64,000 nt of DNA from Synergistaceae bacterium (GTDB lineage: Bacteria; Synergistota; Synergistia; Synergistales; Aminobacteriaceae): contig JAHDLC010000015.1 of the NCBI GenBank assembly GCA_018436595.1, positions 1 through 64,000 of the forward strand. Reading direction: 5' to 3'. The notes beneath the pieces were generated by a model. The model searched no databases and was not told the origin of the DNA. It saw nothing but the letters and a program-made list of their open reading frames with translations. The translations under genes and the position numbers were made by a program. Positions 45,504-53,623 of this stretch are shown here, piece by piece (within the stretch, counting starts at the first letter, position 1; the number at the start of each line of letters is the position of its first letter).

Positions 45504-45834
45504 TTACGTCTCCCCCTTCCGCAAGCAGTTGCGAGATAGAACGTGCAAAGCCGCTGCGTAACGGTAAAGCAACAACCTTCACATTTCCTGAACCGATAGC
45601 CGCAGAGAGTTCGCTTCCGGAAATATCCGGCAGAACAGTGATCGTGCTTTTTTCTACAAACCTCCCATTCTGGAGGGACCGGTAGAAAGACGATTCCCCT
45701 TCTCCTGCGAAAAGCACCAAGAGCGCTTCACCCCGGGCCAAAGAAGATTTTACTATATCCTGACCAATTTGCAGGATGTTCGCTCTTCGCGCCATGCCGA
45801 AAACCGAGAGCAGGGCTTCCTTTTGTTTTTTCAC
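45496..45834 (-). CDS. L7Ae/L30e-like RNA-binding protein (YlxQ)
   Basis: 112 residues. The N-terminal FGMARRANILQIGQDIVKSS and C-terminal ALPLRSGFARSISQLL match the L7Ae-type kink-turn-binding family found between ylxR and infB (YlxQ). It probably binds structured RNA, but its target is unknown. It overlaps ylxR by 4 bases. Confidence 0.85.
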   Translation of the reverse strand: MKKQKEALLSVFGMARRANILQIGQDIVKSSLARGEALLVLFAGEGESSFYRSLQNGRFVEKSTITVLPDISGSELSAAIGSGNVKVVALPLRSGFARSISQLLAEGGDVNE

Positions 45835-46112
45835 TGCCCTTTGTCCCCGTTTTCAGCTTCGGAAGCCATTTTCAGGAGAGCGTCGTATATCCCGGCGTCA
45901 ACTTTCACTCTGAGAGCTTTTGAAAGGGCATCCCTTTTTCGGGCGCTGAGAATGCATTCTTCCTTGAGACACACGTATGCTCCCCTTCCGGGAAGCCTTC
46001 CGGAAGGGTCGACGGACACCTCTCCCGCCGCGTTGCGGGCTATTCTCAGCATTTCCCTCTTGGGAGATTCCTCCCTGCACCCGACGCAGGTCCTCGGCCG
46101 CCGCCGCATCAT
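45831..46112 (-). CDS. ylxR: YlxR/DUF448 RNA-binding or regulatory protein
   Basis: 93 residues from the ATG at 46112 (AGAGGG six bases upstream; a longer frame to 46133 would overlap nusA). The family core RTCVGCREESPKREMLRI and PGRGAYVCLKEEC is present. YlxR follows nusA in a wide range of bacteria. It is thought to bind RNA or DNA; its exact job is unknown. Confidence 0.9.
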   Translation of the reverse strand: MMRRRPRTCVGCREESPKREMLRIARNAAGEVSVDPSGRLPGRGAYVCLKEECILSARKRDALSKALRVKVDAGIYDALLKMASEAENGDKGQ

Positions 46113-46122
46113 GGCCGTCCCT

Positions 46123-47226
46123 CTATTCAGCACCGCTGTCGTCTATGATGTCCTGGAAAATGTCATGGAGCGTGGGCATTCTCTCCGGTTCCAGGGCATT
46201 GATGTCAATCTTCCATCCCGTGAGCCTCGCAGCCAGGCGGACATTCTGTCCGGCCTTGCCGATGGCGAGGGAGAGCTGGTCGGGACGGGAAAAGACGGTA
46301 ACTGCCTTTTCCTGCTCAAGAATGGGTTCGATCTTGACGATCTTCGCCGGAGAGAGGGAGTTCCGGATGTACTGGAGGGGATCGCCGCTCCAGATGATCA
46401 CGTCCACCTTTTCGCCGCAGAGTTCCTTGCTGATGGACTTGATCCTGGCCCCATTGTTCCCCACGCAGGCACCCACGGGATCCACGTTCATGTCAAGGGT
46501 CTGGACCGCCACCTTGGCTCTGGCTCCTGCCTCGCGGACGATGTTTTTGATCTCGATGACCCCTTCCTGGATCTCGGGAACCTCGAGTTCAAGAAGCTTT
46601 CTCAGCAGCCCCGGATGGGTGCGGGAAACGACGATCCTGGGGCCCCGTGTTGTCTGGCGCACGTCAAGGAGGTAAAACTTGAGCCTTTCACCGGGAATGT
46701 ACTTTTCGTTCACGATACGCTCTTCCCTGGGGAGGATCGCTTCCGTCCGGTCGTTGAGACGGATCAGCACCTGGTCATTCTCCGATTTGAAAACGACGCC
46801 CGTGACGAGATCCCCCACCCGGTCGGAGAACTCCTCGAAAATGATCTGCCGTTCGGCATCCTTCAGCCTCTGGATGATGACCTGCCGGGCCGTCTGGGCC
46901 GCAATTCTTCCGAAATTCTCGGGGTTTTTCTCGATGCGGATGAAATCACCCTCCGTCACGTCCACGAACCCCTGGGCCTGCGCGTCGGCAAGGGAGATTT
47001 CCGTATCCGGAGAAACGACATCCGCCACGATGTGCTTTACTTCACAGATGGAGATGTCGCCGTTCTCCGTATCGATATGGACCTCCACATCCTGGTTCCC
47101 GCCCTGGTACTTTTTATATGCCGAGATAAGGGCCGCCTCCAGGCTGGAAGCGATAACCTCCTGGGACAGTCCCCTCTCCTTCGTGATCTGGGCCAAAGCG
47201 CGGACGAAATCACGCCCAAGCTGCAT
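46123..47226 (-). CDS. nusA: Transcription termination/antitermination factor NusA
   Basis: 367 residues, the short form without the C-terminal acidic repeats of E. coli. NusA-N (about 1-125), S1 domain (about 135-200, DLVTGVVFKSENDQVLIRL), KH1 and KH2 (VDPVGACVGNNGARIKSI and LAIGKAGQNVRLAARLTGW). It binds RNA polymerase and stabilises pause and termination hairpins. It follows rimP with the rimP stop sitting inside the ribosome site AGGAGGAGTTCATAA. Confidence 0.97.
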   Translation of the reverse strand: MQLGRDFVRALAQITKERGLSQEVIASSLEAALISAYKKYQGGNQDVEVHIDTENGDISICEVKHIVADVVSPDTEISLADAQAQGFVDVTEGDFIRIEKNPENFGRIAAQTARQVIIQRLKDAERQIIFEEFSDRVGDLVTGVVFKSENDQVLIRLNDRTEAILPREERIVNEKYIPGERLKFYLLDVRQTTRGPRIVVSRTHPGLLRKLLELEVPEIQEGVIEIKNIVREAGARAKVAVQTLDMNVDPVGACVGNNGARIKSISKELCGEKVDVIIWSGDPLQYIRNSLSPAKIVKIEPILEQEKAVTVFSRPDQLSLAIGKAGQNVRLAARLTGWKIDINALEPERMPTLHDIFQDIIDDSGAE

Positions 47227-47742
47227 TTATGAACTCCTCCTTTTGTCCTGCTTGTCCTGTTCCTCATACACAAGGCTGCCCTTGGTAATTGTTTCAAAGG
47301 GAATCCGGACCGTTTCATCCTCATCCGATCCTCTGCCTGTCTCAAGCCGGAGAAGAACAGTCCCGTCCTCTCCCGCGCCCAGAAGGAGGCCCGTAAAACG
47401 TTTCTGTCCGACGATTTCCTGCCTGGTCCTGACCTTTATTTTCTTTCCCGAAAATTTCCGGTAATCTTCAAGGGAAAAAAGAGGACGTTCGATTCCCGGA
47501 GAACTCACCTCCAGGTAGAACTGTCCGCGGACATAGTCCTCATTTTCATCAAGGAAACGGTTTAGTGACCTGGAGACCGTCTCGCAGTCCTTGACCAGTA
47601 TCCCTCCGAGAGAATCTATATATACCCTCAGAATTGCCCGCCGCTCCTCGTTGCCGAGGGTGATGCCCACACATTCGTAACCGAGCCCCTCAACTATTTC
47701 CCGGAGGGCTCTGAAATTATCCTTTTCCCTGTCTTCACCCAT
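47227..47742 (-). CDS. rimP: Ribosome maturation factor RimP
   Basis: 171 residues from the ATG at 47742 (GGGAG eight bases upstream; a longer frame to 47907 would read through the leader terminator). Core motifs: GLGYECVGITLGNEERRAILRVYID near residue 24-48, the FYLEVSSPGIERPL segment, and a C-terminal Sm-like domain. It assists 30S assembly. First gene of the rimP-nusA-ylxR-ylxQ-infB operon. Confidence 0.94.
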   Translation of the reverse strand: MGEDREKDNFRALREIVEGLGYECVGITLGNEERRAILRVYIDSLGGILVKDCETVSRSLNRFLDENEDYVRGQFYLEVSSPGIERPLFSLEDYRKFSGKKIKVRTRQEIVGQKRFTGLLLGAGEDGTVLLRLETGRGSDEDETVRIPFETITKGSLVYEEQDKQDKRRSS

Positions 47743-47762
47743 GCCCATCTCTCCCTGCAGGC

Positions 47763-47799
47763 CTATTAAAAAACAAAGAGTGGGGGAACCCACTCTTTG
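47763..47799 (-). terminator. Intrinsic terminator in the rimP-nusA leader (candidate attenuator)
   Basis: 11-bp stem CAAAGAGTGGG/CCCACTCTTTG (47774-47784 with 47789-47799) and a 4-base loop, followed on the minus strand by TTTTTT. Only about 20 bases separate it from the rimP start, too few to hold another promoter, while a good promoter lies just upstream. Confidence 0.85.
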
Positions 47800-47829
47800 A
47801 AAAGACTCTCCGAAGAAACACCACATTGG

Positions 47830-47859
47830 AGTATAGCACATTATTGGGAATAAATACAA
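47830..47859 (-). promoter_or_regulatory. Promoter of the rimP-nusA-infB operon
   Basis: Minus strand: TTGTAT (47854-47859), an 18-base spacer, TATACT (47830-47835) with an extended TG (TGCTATACT). The predicted start is near 47823, about 25 bases before the terminator hairpin. Confidence 0.75.
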
Positions 47860-47870
47860 CTTCCCTTTCG

Positions 47871-48059
47871 CTACAGACAAAAGTCCGAGATGAACTCCGG
47901 CCACCACTCGTCCAGGTTCGCCTCGAAATCCATGGGATCGTCCGCTGTCAAAAAATCCTCGGCTATCGCCTCTTCCACAAGGCCCGGAAGATCGAGGACT
48001 CCCAGCCAGGAGTGTTCGTCCCCGAATATGTTCCGTTCAAAAACCTTCGCTCCCTGCAT
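47871..48059 (-). CDS. Small acidic protein, unknown
   Basis: 62 residues starting ATG with AAAGGAGG upstream, so probably translated. The sequence is rich in Asp, Glu and Trp (LVEEAIAEDFLTADDPMDF, then WWPEFISDF) and has no signal peptide. It begins 31 bases after the guaB stop and is likely cotranscribed with it. No family recognised. Confidence 0.6.
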   Translation of the reverse strand: MQGAKVFERNIFGDEHSWLGVLDLPGLVEEAIAEDFLTADDPMDFEANLDEWWPEFISDFCL

Positions 48060-48089
48060 GGAAAGATCCCCTCCTTTCCGGCCGGGGGA

Positions 48090-49565
48090 TTACTCAACCC
48101 AGTAGTTCGGGGCTTCCTTTGTCACCACCACGTCATGGGGATGATTCTCCTTTACGGAGGCTGCTGAAATCCTCACAAACCTGGCCTTTTCCTGAAGGCC
48201 CGGGATATCCTTCGCGCCCACGTACCCCATACCGGACCGCAGACCCCCTGTAAGCTGGAAGACCACTCCCGACAGGGCTCCTTTGTGGGCGGCAAGTCCC
48301 TCGATCCCCTCGGGTACCAGTTTATCATTTCCTGCCCCTTCCTGGAAATATCTGTCCTTGCTGCAGCCGTCCTTCATGGCCCCGAGGGATCCCATCCCCC
48401 TGTAGCTCTTGTAGGACCGTCCCCGGTAAATGATCAGTTCCCCCGGGCTTTCTTCAGTCCCCGCAAAAAGCGAGCCGATCATGACCGAGTCTGCCCCCGC
48501 AGCGAGCGCTTTCACGATGTCTCCGGAAAAGCGGATTCCGCCGTCGGCGATTACCGTCTTTCCCTTTTTATGGGCAGCCTGGGCAACGTTGTAGATTGCC
48601 GCAAGCTGGGGAACGCCGATTCCCGCAATGATCCTGGTGGTGCAGATGCTCCCAGGTCCGACGCCGACCTTGACGGCGTCTACTCCAGCCTCGATGAGGG
48701 CTTCCCCCGCTTCCGCCGTTGCGATGTTGCCCCCGATAATCACAAGATCCGGATAGGATGTCCGGAGCATCCTGACGGAATCGAGAACTTTTTTTGAATG
48801 ACCGTGGGCTGTATCGACCACGATGACGTCAACTCCGCTCTTCACAAGGGCGGCTGCTCTTTCCGCCAGGTCAGTGCCCACGCCGACGGCGGCTCCGACC
48901 CGGAGCCTTCCCCCTCCGTCCTTGGCCGCGTTGGGGAAGTCCTTCGCTTTCTGAATGTCCTTTATGGTGATAAGGCCTTTCAGCGTGCCGTTTCCGTCCA
49001 CGATGGGGAGCTTCTCCACCTTGTATTTCATGAGGATGGACTGCGCATCGGCCAGGGTGGTCCCTTCCGGAGCGGTGATGAGGTTTTCCTTGGTCATCAC
49101 CCTTGAAATGGGCTGTTCGTAGTCGGTGACGAAGCGAAGATCCCTGTTGGTGATGATGCCCACGAGTTTTTTCCCTCCGTCAACGATGGGGACGCCGGAA
49201 ATATGGAAATGCTCCATAAGACCGATGGCCTCGCTCACCATGTCCTCCGGATGAAGAAAAAAGGGATCGACGATGACGCCCGATTCGGACCGCTTCACCA
49301 CGTCCACTTCCCTGGCCTGTTTCTCGATGGACATATTCCTGTGGACGATGCCTATTCCTCCCTCCCTGGCGATGGCGATGGCCAGACGGGATTCGGTCAC
49401 CGTATCCATGGCTGAACTGCAGAGGGGAATGTTGAGGGAGACGCTCTCCGTCAGCCTGGTCCTGATGCACACGTCGGAAGGGAGTACTTCGCTGTAGCTT
49501 GGTTCAAGAAGGACATCATCAAAGGTGAAGCCTTCATAGGAAACGAATTTTTCTTCAAATTTCAT
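48090..49565 (-). CDS. guaB: Inosine-5'-monophosphate dehydrogenase
   Basis: 491 residues, full length. TIM-barrel with inserted tandem CBS domains (about 95-210, [21 protein letters not shown] and [20 protein letters not shown]). The active-site loop is [18 protein letters not shown] (catalytic Cys), and the flap segment [10 protein letters not shown] is present. It oxidises IMP to XMP, the rate-limiting step to GTP. ATG follows AAGGAGG. Own promoter at 49611-49639. Confidence 0.97.
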   Translation of the reverse strand: MKFEEKFVSYEGFTFDDVLLEPSYSEVLPSDVCIRTRLTESVSLNIPLCSSAMDTVTESRLAIAIAREGGIGIVHRNMSIEKQAREVDVVKRSESGVIVDPFFLHPEDMVSEAIGLMEHFHISGVPIVDGGKKLVGIITNRDLRFVTDYEQPISRVMTKENLITAPEGTTLADAQSILMKYKVEKLPIVDGNGTLKGLITIKDIQKAKDFPNAAKDGGGRLRVGAAVGVGTDLAERAAALVKSGVDVIVVDTAHGHSKKVLDSVRMLRTSYPDLVIIGGNIATAEAGEALIEAGVDAVKVGVGPGSICTTRIIAGIGVPQLAAIYNVAQAAHKKGKTVIADGGIRFSGDIVKALAAGADSVMIGSLFAGTEESPGELIIYRGRSYKSYRGMGSLGAMKDGCSKDRYFQEGAGNDKLVPEGIEGLAAHKGALSGVVFQLTGGLRSGMGYVGAKDIPGLQEKARFVRISAASVKENHPHDVVVTKEAPNYWVE

Positions 49566-49610
49566 CGGGAAACCTCCTTGCCCTTCGGGGGGGCGAAAAG
49601 ACTTTGGGAA

Positions 49611-49639
49611 ATTGTAGGCCGAAGCCGGAAAAGAAACAA
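49611..49639 (-). promoter_or_regulatory. Promoter of guaB
   Basis: Minus strand: TTGTTT (49634-49639), a 17-base spacer, TACAAT (49611-49616). The leader is about 40 bases; no purine-riboswitch core was recognised. Confidence 0.7.
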
Positions 49640-49673
49640 CCCCCCGAAAAAAAACGGAGATGAGAAATGAAGT

Positions 49674-49712
49674 ACGGGCCTTCGGCGGTCATATACTCCA
49701 TCGAAGGCCCGT
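49674..49712 (-). terminator. Long hairpin after ispDF
   Basis: 11-bp perfect stem ACGGGCCTTCG/CGAAGGCCCGT (49674-49684 with 49702-49712), a 17-base loop, 24 bases past the ispDF stop. The flanks (GAGAATG and CATTTCTC on the minus strand) extend the pairing with a bulge. A run of eight T lies about 25 bases further on rather than directly after the stem, so termination is likely but not typical. Confidence 0.55.
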
Positions 49713-49735
49713 GCATTCTCACCGTAATTCTGGCG

Positions 49736-50917
49736 TCAGCGCCTTTCATCCAGCTCTTCCCGCCTCAGCCCGCAGGCGGAAAGAGTGGCAGCGGCATGAC
49801 AGACCACGGAACAGCAGCTTCCGACAGCCCCCTCGCCTTCACCGGATTTCGCCTTCAGGTGGATCCTGTTCCTCCATTCCGGAGGAAGGGCCTGCTCCAT
49901 GGCCCGCACCATGTCCTGCAGGCGGGAGGAAAGACGGGGCTCCTGGGCTATCACCACACAGTCCGCCCATTCGAGGCACCAGCCTGCCGAAGAGGCTCTC
50001 CGGGCTACATCCTCCAGGAGCACAAGGCTCGAAATCCCTTTGTATTTCATATCCGATGCGGGATACAGGGTTCCTATATCCCCGAGCCCAGATCCGCCGA
50101 GGATGGCGTCGCAGAGAGCGTGGACCATGGGGTCGCCGTCTGAATGCCCCCTGAAGCCAAGGGGAAAGCCGGGAAAAGCAACCCCTCCGAGAATGAATCG
50201 CCTTCCCGGAACAAGGGGATGGATGTCATATCCTATCCCTGTTCTGAAGGTTTTTTGAAACCGGTTTTCACCAAGGACAAAATCCTCCGGCCATGTGATC
50301 TTCGTGTTGCTCCGGTCCCCCGCCACCACGCCGAGATCATGGCCCGCCCGTATCCAGGCCTCTCCCTCGTCTTTCGCTCCTTCCCCGTGGGAACAAAGAG
50401 CCCGTATCAGCTTGTCCTTCGGAAATCCCTGGGGTGTCTGGGTGAGAAAAAGCCCTTCCCGCGGGAAGGGCTGAAAACAGCCCGCTGTCTCTTCCTTCTT
50501 GAGGGCGTCGGACACAGGAAGAAGTGGTACGATTCCCCTGTCCTCCGTCACCGCTTCCATGATCCGCCGGCACAGCATTTTTCCCGCGAAGGGTCTGGCT
50601 CCATCGTGGACGAGAACAAAGTCCCCTGTCGCGCACCGGAGACCGTTAAGAACAGAATCATTTCTTTCAGCACCCCCCGCGGTCACGGAGAATGGGAACG
50701 AAAAGGCAGAGAGCTTTTCCCCAAAAAGGGGTTCATCTCCCGGGGGGACAACAAAGACAACCTGCCTAACGATGCCTTCGGCAAAGAGGCTTTCGGCCAA
50801 CAGGGCGCTCCATTCCCACACCATGCGCCCTCCAAGCCTGCGGTACTGCTTTGGGGAATCCCCCCCGGCCCGTTCTCCCCGGCCTGCAGCCACCACCACC
50901 AGGGAAAACCCTTCCAT
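49736..50917 (-). CDS. ispDF: Bifunctional MEP-pathway enzyme IspDF
   Basis: 393 residues in one chain. Residues 1-225 are IspD (2-C-methyl-D-erythritol 4-phosphate cytidylyltransferase) with VVVAAGRGERAGGDSPKQY and LVHDGARPF. Residues 232-393 are IspF (MECDP synthase) with GIGYDIHPL (zinc-binding Asp/His), RGHSDGDPMVHAL and the C-terminal KAKSGEGEGAVGS. The fusion catalyses steps 3 and 5 of isoprenoid precursor synthesis. Start overlaps the PIN-TRAM gene stop by 1 base. Confidence 0.95.
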   Translation of the reverse strand: MEGFSLVVVAAGRGERAGGDSPKQYRRLGGRMVWEWSALLAESLFAEGIVRQVVFVVPPGDEPLFGEKLSAFSFPFSVTAGGAERNDSVLNGLRCATGDFVLVHDGARPFAGKMLCRRIMEAVTEDRGIVPLLPVSDALKKEETAGCFQPFPREGLFLTQTPQGFPKDKLIRALCSHGEGAKDEGEAWIRAGHDLGVVAGDRSNTKITWPEDFVLGENRFQKTFRTGIGYDIHPLVPGRRFILGGVAFPGFPLGFRGHSDGDPMVHALCDAILGGSGLGDIGTLYPASDMKYKGISSLVLLEDVARRASSAGWCLEWADCVVIAQEPRLSSRLQDMVRAMEQALPPEWRNRIHLKAKSGEGEGAVGSCCSVVCHAAATLSACGLRREELDERR

Positions 50918-52104
50918 CAGGACCGGACTTCCTTCCTGACCCGGCCGAAGACCATTCTGCCTGCGGAGGTCTGGAGCATGGAGGTGACAACCACCTCAAC
51001 CCGCTTGCCGATGAAATTCTCTCCGTCCTCGACGACGAACATTGTCCCGTCGTCCAGGTAGCCCACACCCTGGTGAGGCTCCTTCCCTTCACGGATGACG
51101 TCAATGATGATGGTTTCTCCCGGAAGGAGCATGGGTTTCAGAGCGTTGGCGAGGTCGTTCACGTTGAGCACCCTGATTCCCTGAATCTGGGCGAGCTTGT
51201 TCAGATTGTAGTCCGTGGTGAGAATCTGGCCCCCGAGCCTGCCCGCCAGGGCAACAAGCCCGCTGTCCACCGATTCGGCCTTCAGGCTTTTCAGGGGTGT
51301 GTCGGCAATTTCCACCTGGAGTTCCCCCAGGCGCTGAAGCTCGTTCACAACATCCAGCCCTCTCCTTCCCCTGGTCCGCCTGGCGGGGTCGGTGGAATCC
51401 GCGACAGCCTGAAGCTCCAGGAGAACGAACTGGGGGATGATGACCACTCCCTCGAGAAACCCCGTCCGTGCCACGTCCAGGATCCTTCCGTCGATGATGA
51501 CGCTTGTGTCGAGGATCTTTCGCCCGGCGCACCACTGGCGCTCTTCGGGAGACAGGTGCATTTCTTCATCGTCGTGACGGTCCCGCTGCCCCCTGATCAT
51601 GGAGATTTTTTCCTTCAGCCCCTGAATGGGGCCCAGGACATGGGGGAGATCACTCTGCCGTTTCAGCATAATCCTCGCGCCGAGATACCCGAGGACAATA
51701 TTCAGGATCAGCGCGAAATAGCTTCCGAAGAGAAGGTCCGAAAAGGGAAGGGCCACGAGATTCGCTATGATGAGGCCGACGATCATGCCGATGGTAGCGG
51801 CTGTGATTTCCGACCAGCTGGTGTTCTTCAGGTGTGTTTCAAAAAAAGTACCCATAAGACCGAGCATCCGCAAAAAGACGGGGGAAAGCATCAAGCCGAG
51901 TGAAGCGAATAAAACCACCGATAGTACGGTAAGAAAAATTGTGCCGGGCAGCCACATCGGCAGCCATGTTTTTCCCGCGATGAACCAGTCTTCCGGAAGA
52001 AGGGGAAAAAGAAGCTGGGCCACCTGGGCTCCGATCATCCCTCCCAAAAGAAGAACAAGCCCGGAAAAGATCATCCTGACGATCTTCCCAAAACCCTCCG
52101 TCAT
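50917..52104 (-). CDS. Membrane-anchored PIN-TRAM domain protein (YacL family)
   Basis: 395 residues from the ATG at 52104 (AGAGGTG upstream; GTG/ATG at 52131 adds nine residues). Four hydrophobic helices fill about residues 1-150. The PIN domain follows with acidic catalytic residues in ILDTSVIIDGRILDV and later DSGLVALAGRLGGQILTTD, and a C-terminal TRAM domain (EGKEPHQGVGYLDDGTMFVV). The family is called a putative RNase or nucleic-acid-binding protein; the substrate is unknown. It lies just before ispDF, as yacL often does. Confidence 0.9.
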   Translation of the reverse strand: MTEGFGKIVRMIFSGLVLLLGGMIGAQVAQLLFPLLPEDWFIAGKTWLPMWLPGTIFLTVLSVVLFASLGLMLSPVFLRMLGLMGTFFETHLKNTSWSEITAATIGMIVGLIIANLVALPFSDLLFGSYFALILNIVLGYLGARIMLKRQSDLPHVLGPIQGLKEKISMIRGQRDRHDDEEMHLSPEERQWCAGRKILDTSVIIDGRILDVARTGFLEGVVIIPQFVLLELQAVADSTDPARRTRGRRGLDVVNELQRLGELQVEIADTPLKSLKAESVDSGLVALAGRLGGQILTTDYNLNKLAQIQGIRVLNVNDLANALKPMLLPGETIIIDVIREGKEPHQGVGYLDDGTMFVVEDGENFIGKRVEVVVTSMLQTSAGRMVFGRVRKEVRS

Positions 52105-52132
52105 AGTTTCACCTCTCTTGCAGCCGGTCAAC

Positions 52133-52197
52133 CCCCTTCCCCGCCGGGAAGGGGCAAATGATTCCAGTGGCGCTCCGTTCCCTCCCGGAGGGAACGG
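52133..52197 (-). other. Two GC-rich hairpins between recR and the PIN-TRAM gene
   Basis: In the 94-base gap there is a 10-bp hairpin (52175-52184 with 52188-52197, CCGTTCCCTC arm) right after the recR stop and a 9-bp one (52133-52141 with 52146-52154, CCCCTTCCC arm). Neither is followed by a T-run, so they may be transcript-processing or stability elements rather than terminators. Confidence 0.5.
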
Positions 52198-52198
52198 T

Positions 52199-52807
52199 TC
52201 ATTCTTTTCTTTTTACGGTCACCCGGGATTCGAGGGAGGCAAGAAGGGTCGTCCTGTCGGCATACTCTATGCTTCCTCCCACGGGCAGACCATAGGCCAG
52301 CCGCGAGATGGAGACGTCGGTCTCTCCCAGCCTGTCCACTATGGCATGGTACGTCAGGTCTCCTTCGATCCTCGGGTTCGTGGCGATAATCACCTCCCTC
52401 ACACCCTCTTCACCGATACGGCGCACGAGCCTGGCGAGGCATTCCTCGTCCAGATCCTCGCCGTCAAGGGGAGACACTCTCCCCCCGAGGACATGGTACA
52501 GGCCCGAATACACGCCCGCCTGTTCGATGCTGATAAGATCCTCCACCGTTTCCACGACGCAGAGGGTCGACCTGTCCCGCAGAAGATCGCTGCAGACCGA
52601 ACAGGGTTCCCTGTCGGTGATGTTGCCGCACCGGGAACAGGTAAAAATGCGGTCTTTCAGTCCTGAAAGACACGCTGCGAACTCTTCGGCATAGGAAACG
52701 GGCTGCTGGAGGACAAAAAAAGCCATCCGCCGGGCCGTCTTCGCCCCCACGCCCGGAAGTTTCCGAAAAAGTACAGTCAGCCTTTCAAATGAATCAGGCA
52801 GCGACAC
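52199..52807 (-). CDS. recR: Recombination mediator RecR
   Basis: 202 residues. Helix-hairpin-helix (LFRKLPGVGAKTARRMAFF), a C4 zinc finger CSRCGNITDREPCSVC near residue 57, Toprim domain (LCVVETVEDLISIE, then EVIIATNPRIEGD) and a C-terminal Walker-B-like segment (ISRLAYGLPVGGSIEYADRTTL). It forms a tetrameric clamp with RecF/RecO to load RecA at gaps. Just after ybaB, the usual dnaX-ybaB-recR order, but dnaX is not in the window. Confidence 0.97.
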   Translation of the reverse strand: MSLPDSFERLTVLFRKLPGVGAKTARRMAFFVLQQPVSYAEEFAACLSGLKDRIFTCSRCGNITDREPCSVCSDLLRDRSTLCVVETVEDLISIEQAGVYSGLYHVLGGRVSPLDGEDLDEECLARLVRRIGEEGVREVIIATNPRIEGDLTYHAIVDRLGETDVSISRLAYGLPVGGSIEYADRTTLLASLESRVTVKRKE

Positions 52808-52816
52808 GAAGAACCT

Positions 52817-53125
52817 CTAAAAGAGCCCCATGGAACCCAGTCCGCCGGTAATCTTCCCCATTCTTTCGGCGGCGAGTTCCTTGCTGCGGCGCAGAGCTTC
52901 GTTCACCGCCGCAAGCACCAGGTCCTCGAGCATTTCCACATCATCGTCCTTCATAACCTCCGGGTCGATGCGGACCGCGACCACATCTCCCTGGCCATTG
53001 GCCGTCACGGTGACCATTCCGCCTCCGGCGCTCCCTTCCACCTTTTCCCCGGCGAGGTCCTCCTGGACCTTTGCCATCTGGGCCTGCATTTTCTGCGCCT
53101 GTTTCATGATCTTGTCCATGTTCAA
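52817..53125 (-). CDS. ybaB: YbaB/EbfC nucleoid-associated protein
   Basis: 102 residues if started at the TTG at 53125, which has AAAGGAG eight bases upstream; an ATG at 53119 or GTG at 53134 are alternatives. The core MKQAQKMQAQMAKVQEDLAGEKVEGSAGGGMV is the family consensus, with VTVTANGQGDVVAVRIDPE following. It forms a small dimer that binds DNA. It is 37 bases after rlmH and 9 before recR. Confidence 0.92.
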   Translation of the reverse strand: MNMDKIMKQAQKMQAQMAKVQEDLAGEKVEGSAGGGMVTVTANGQGDVVAVRIDPEVMKDDDVEMLEDLVLAAVNEALRRSKELAAERMGKITGGLGSMGLF

Positions 53126-53161
53126 GCAAACCACTCCTTTTCTCTGATATCCCCAAAAATC

Positions 53162-53623
53162 TCAGTGATGGTAGTCAACTCCCCTGAGTATGGTGCAGGC
53201 CCGGTAAACCTGCTCCAGAAGAAAGACACGGCATAACTCGTGGGGCATGGTCATTTTTGACAGGGAGAGAAAATGGTTCGCCCTGTCCCGTACTTCCCCG
53301 GAAAGTCCGAATGCCCCGCCGATGACAAAAACAATCCTTCCGTCAGTTCCGTCAAGCATTTCCGAGAGCCACCGGGCAAAAGAGAGGCTGTCCGTTTCAC
53401 CGCCTCCCTCGTCAAGAACCACTACAAAATCCCGTTCCCGGATCTTCTTCAGAATCTCCTTTCCTTCCCGCTCCACCTTCCGGGCGGCATTGCCGTCCTT
53501 CGACTCAGGAGCGATTTCAAGACCCGCTTTCAGAAAAGGAGATATCCGCTGAAAATAACGATCTGCCAGGGCGGCCAAATGGCCGTCTCGTGTTTTTCCG
53601 ACACTAAGAATAATGATTTTCAT
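53162..53623 (-). CDS. rlmH: 23S rRNA pseudouridine-1915 N3-methyltransferase RlmH
   Basis: 153 residues of the SPOUT class. The start MKIIILSVGKTRDGHL, the knot region IVFVIGGAFGLSGEVRDRA and the C-terminal LLEQVYRACTILRGVDYHH are classic RlmH. It methylates pseudouridine 1915 of 23S rRNA in the 70S ribosome. Its start overlaps the V-ATPase D gene by 20 bases, so it is translated from that operon. Confidence 0.97.
   Translation of the reverse strand: MKIIILSVGKTRDGHLAALADRYFQRISPFLKAGLEIAPESKDGNAARKVEREGKEILKKIRERDFVVVLDEGGGETDSLSFARWLSEMLDGTDGRIVFVIGGAFGLSGEVRDRANHFLSLSKMTMPHELCRVFLLEQVYRACTILRGVDYHH

Noticed and set aside
49566-49735. Purine riboswitch before guaB
   Set aside because: The promoter leaves a leader of about 40 bases, too short, and the conserved purine-aptamer loops are missing.
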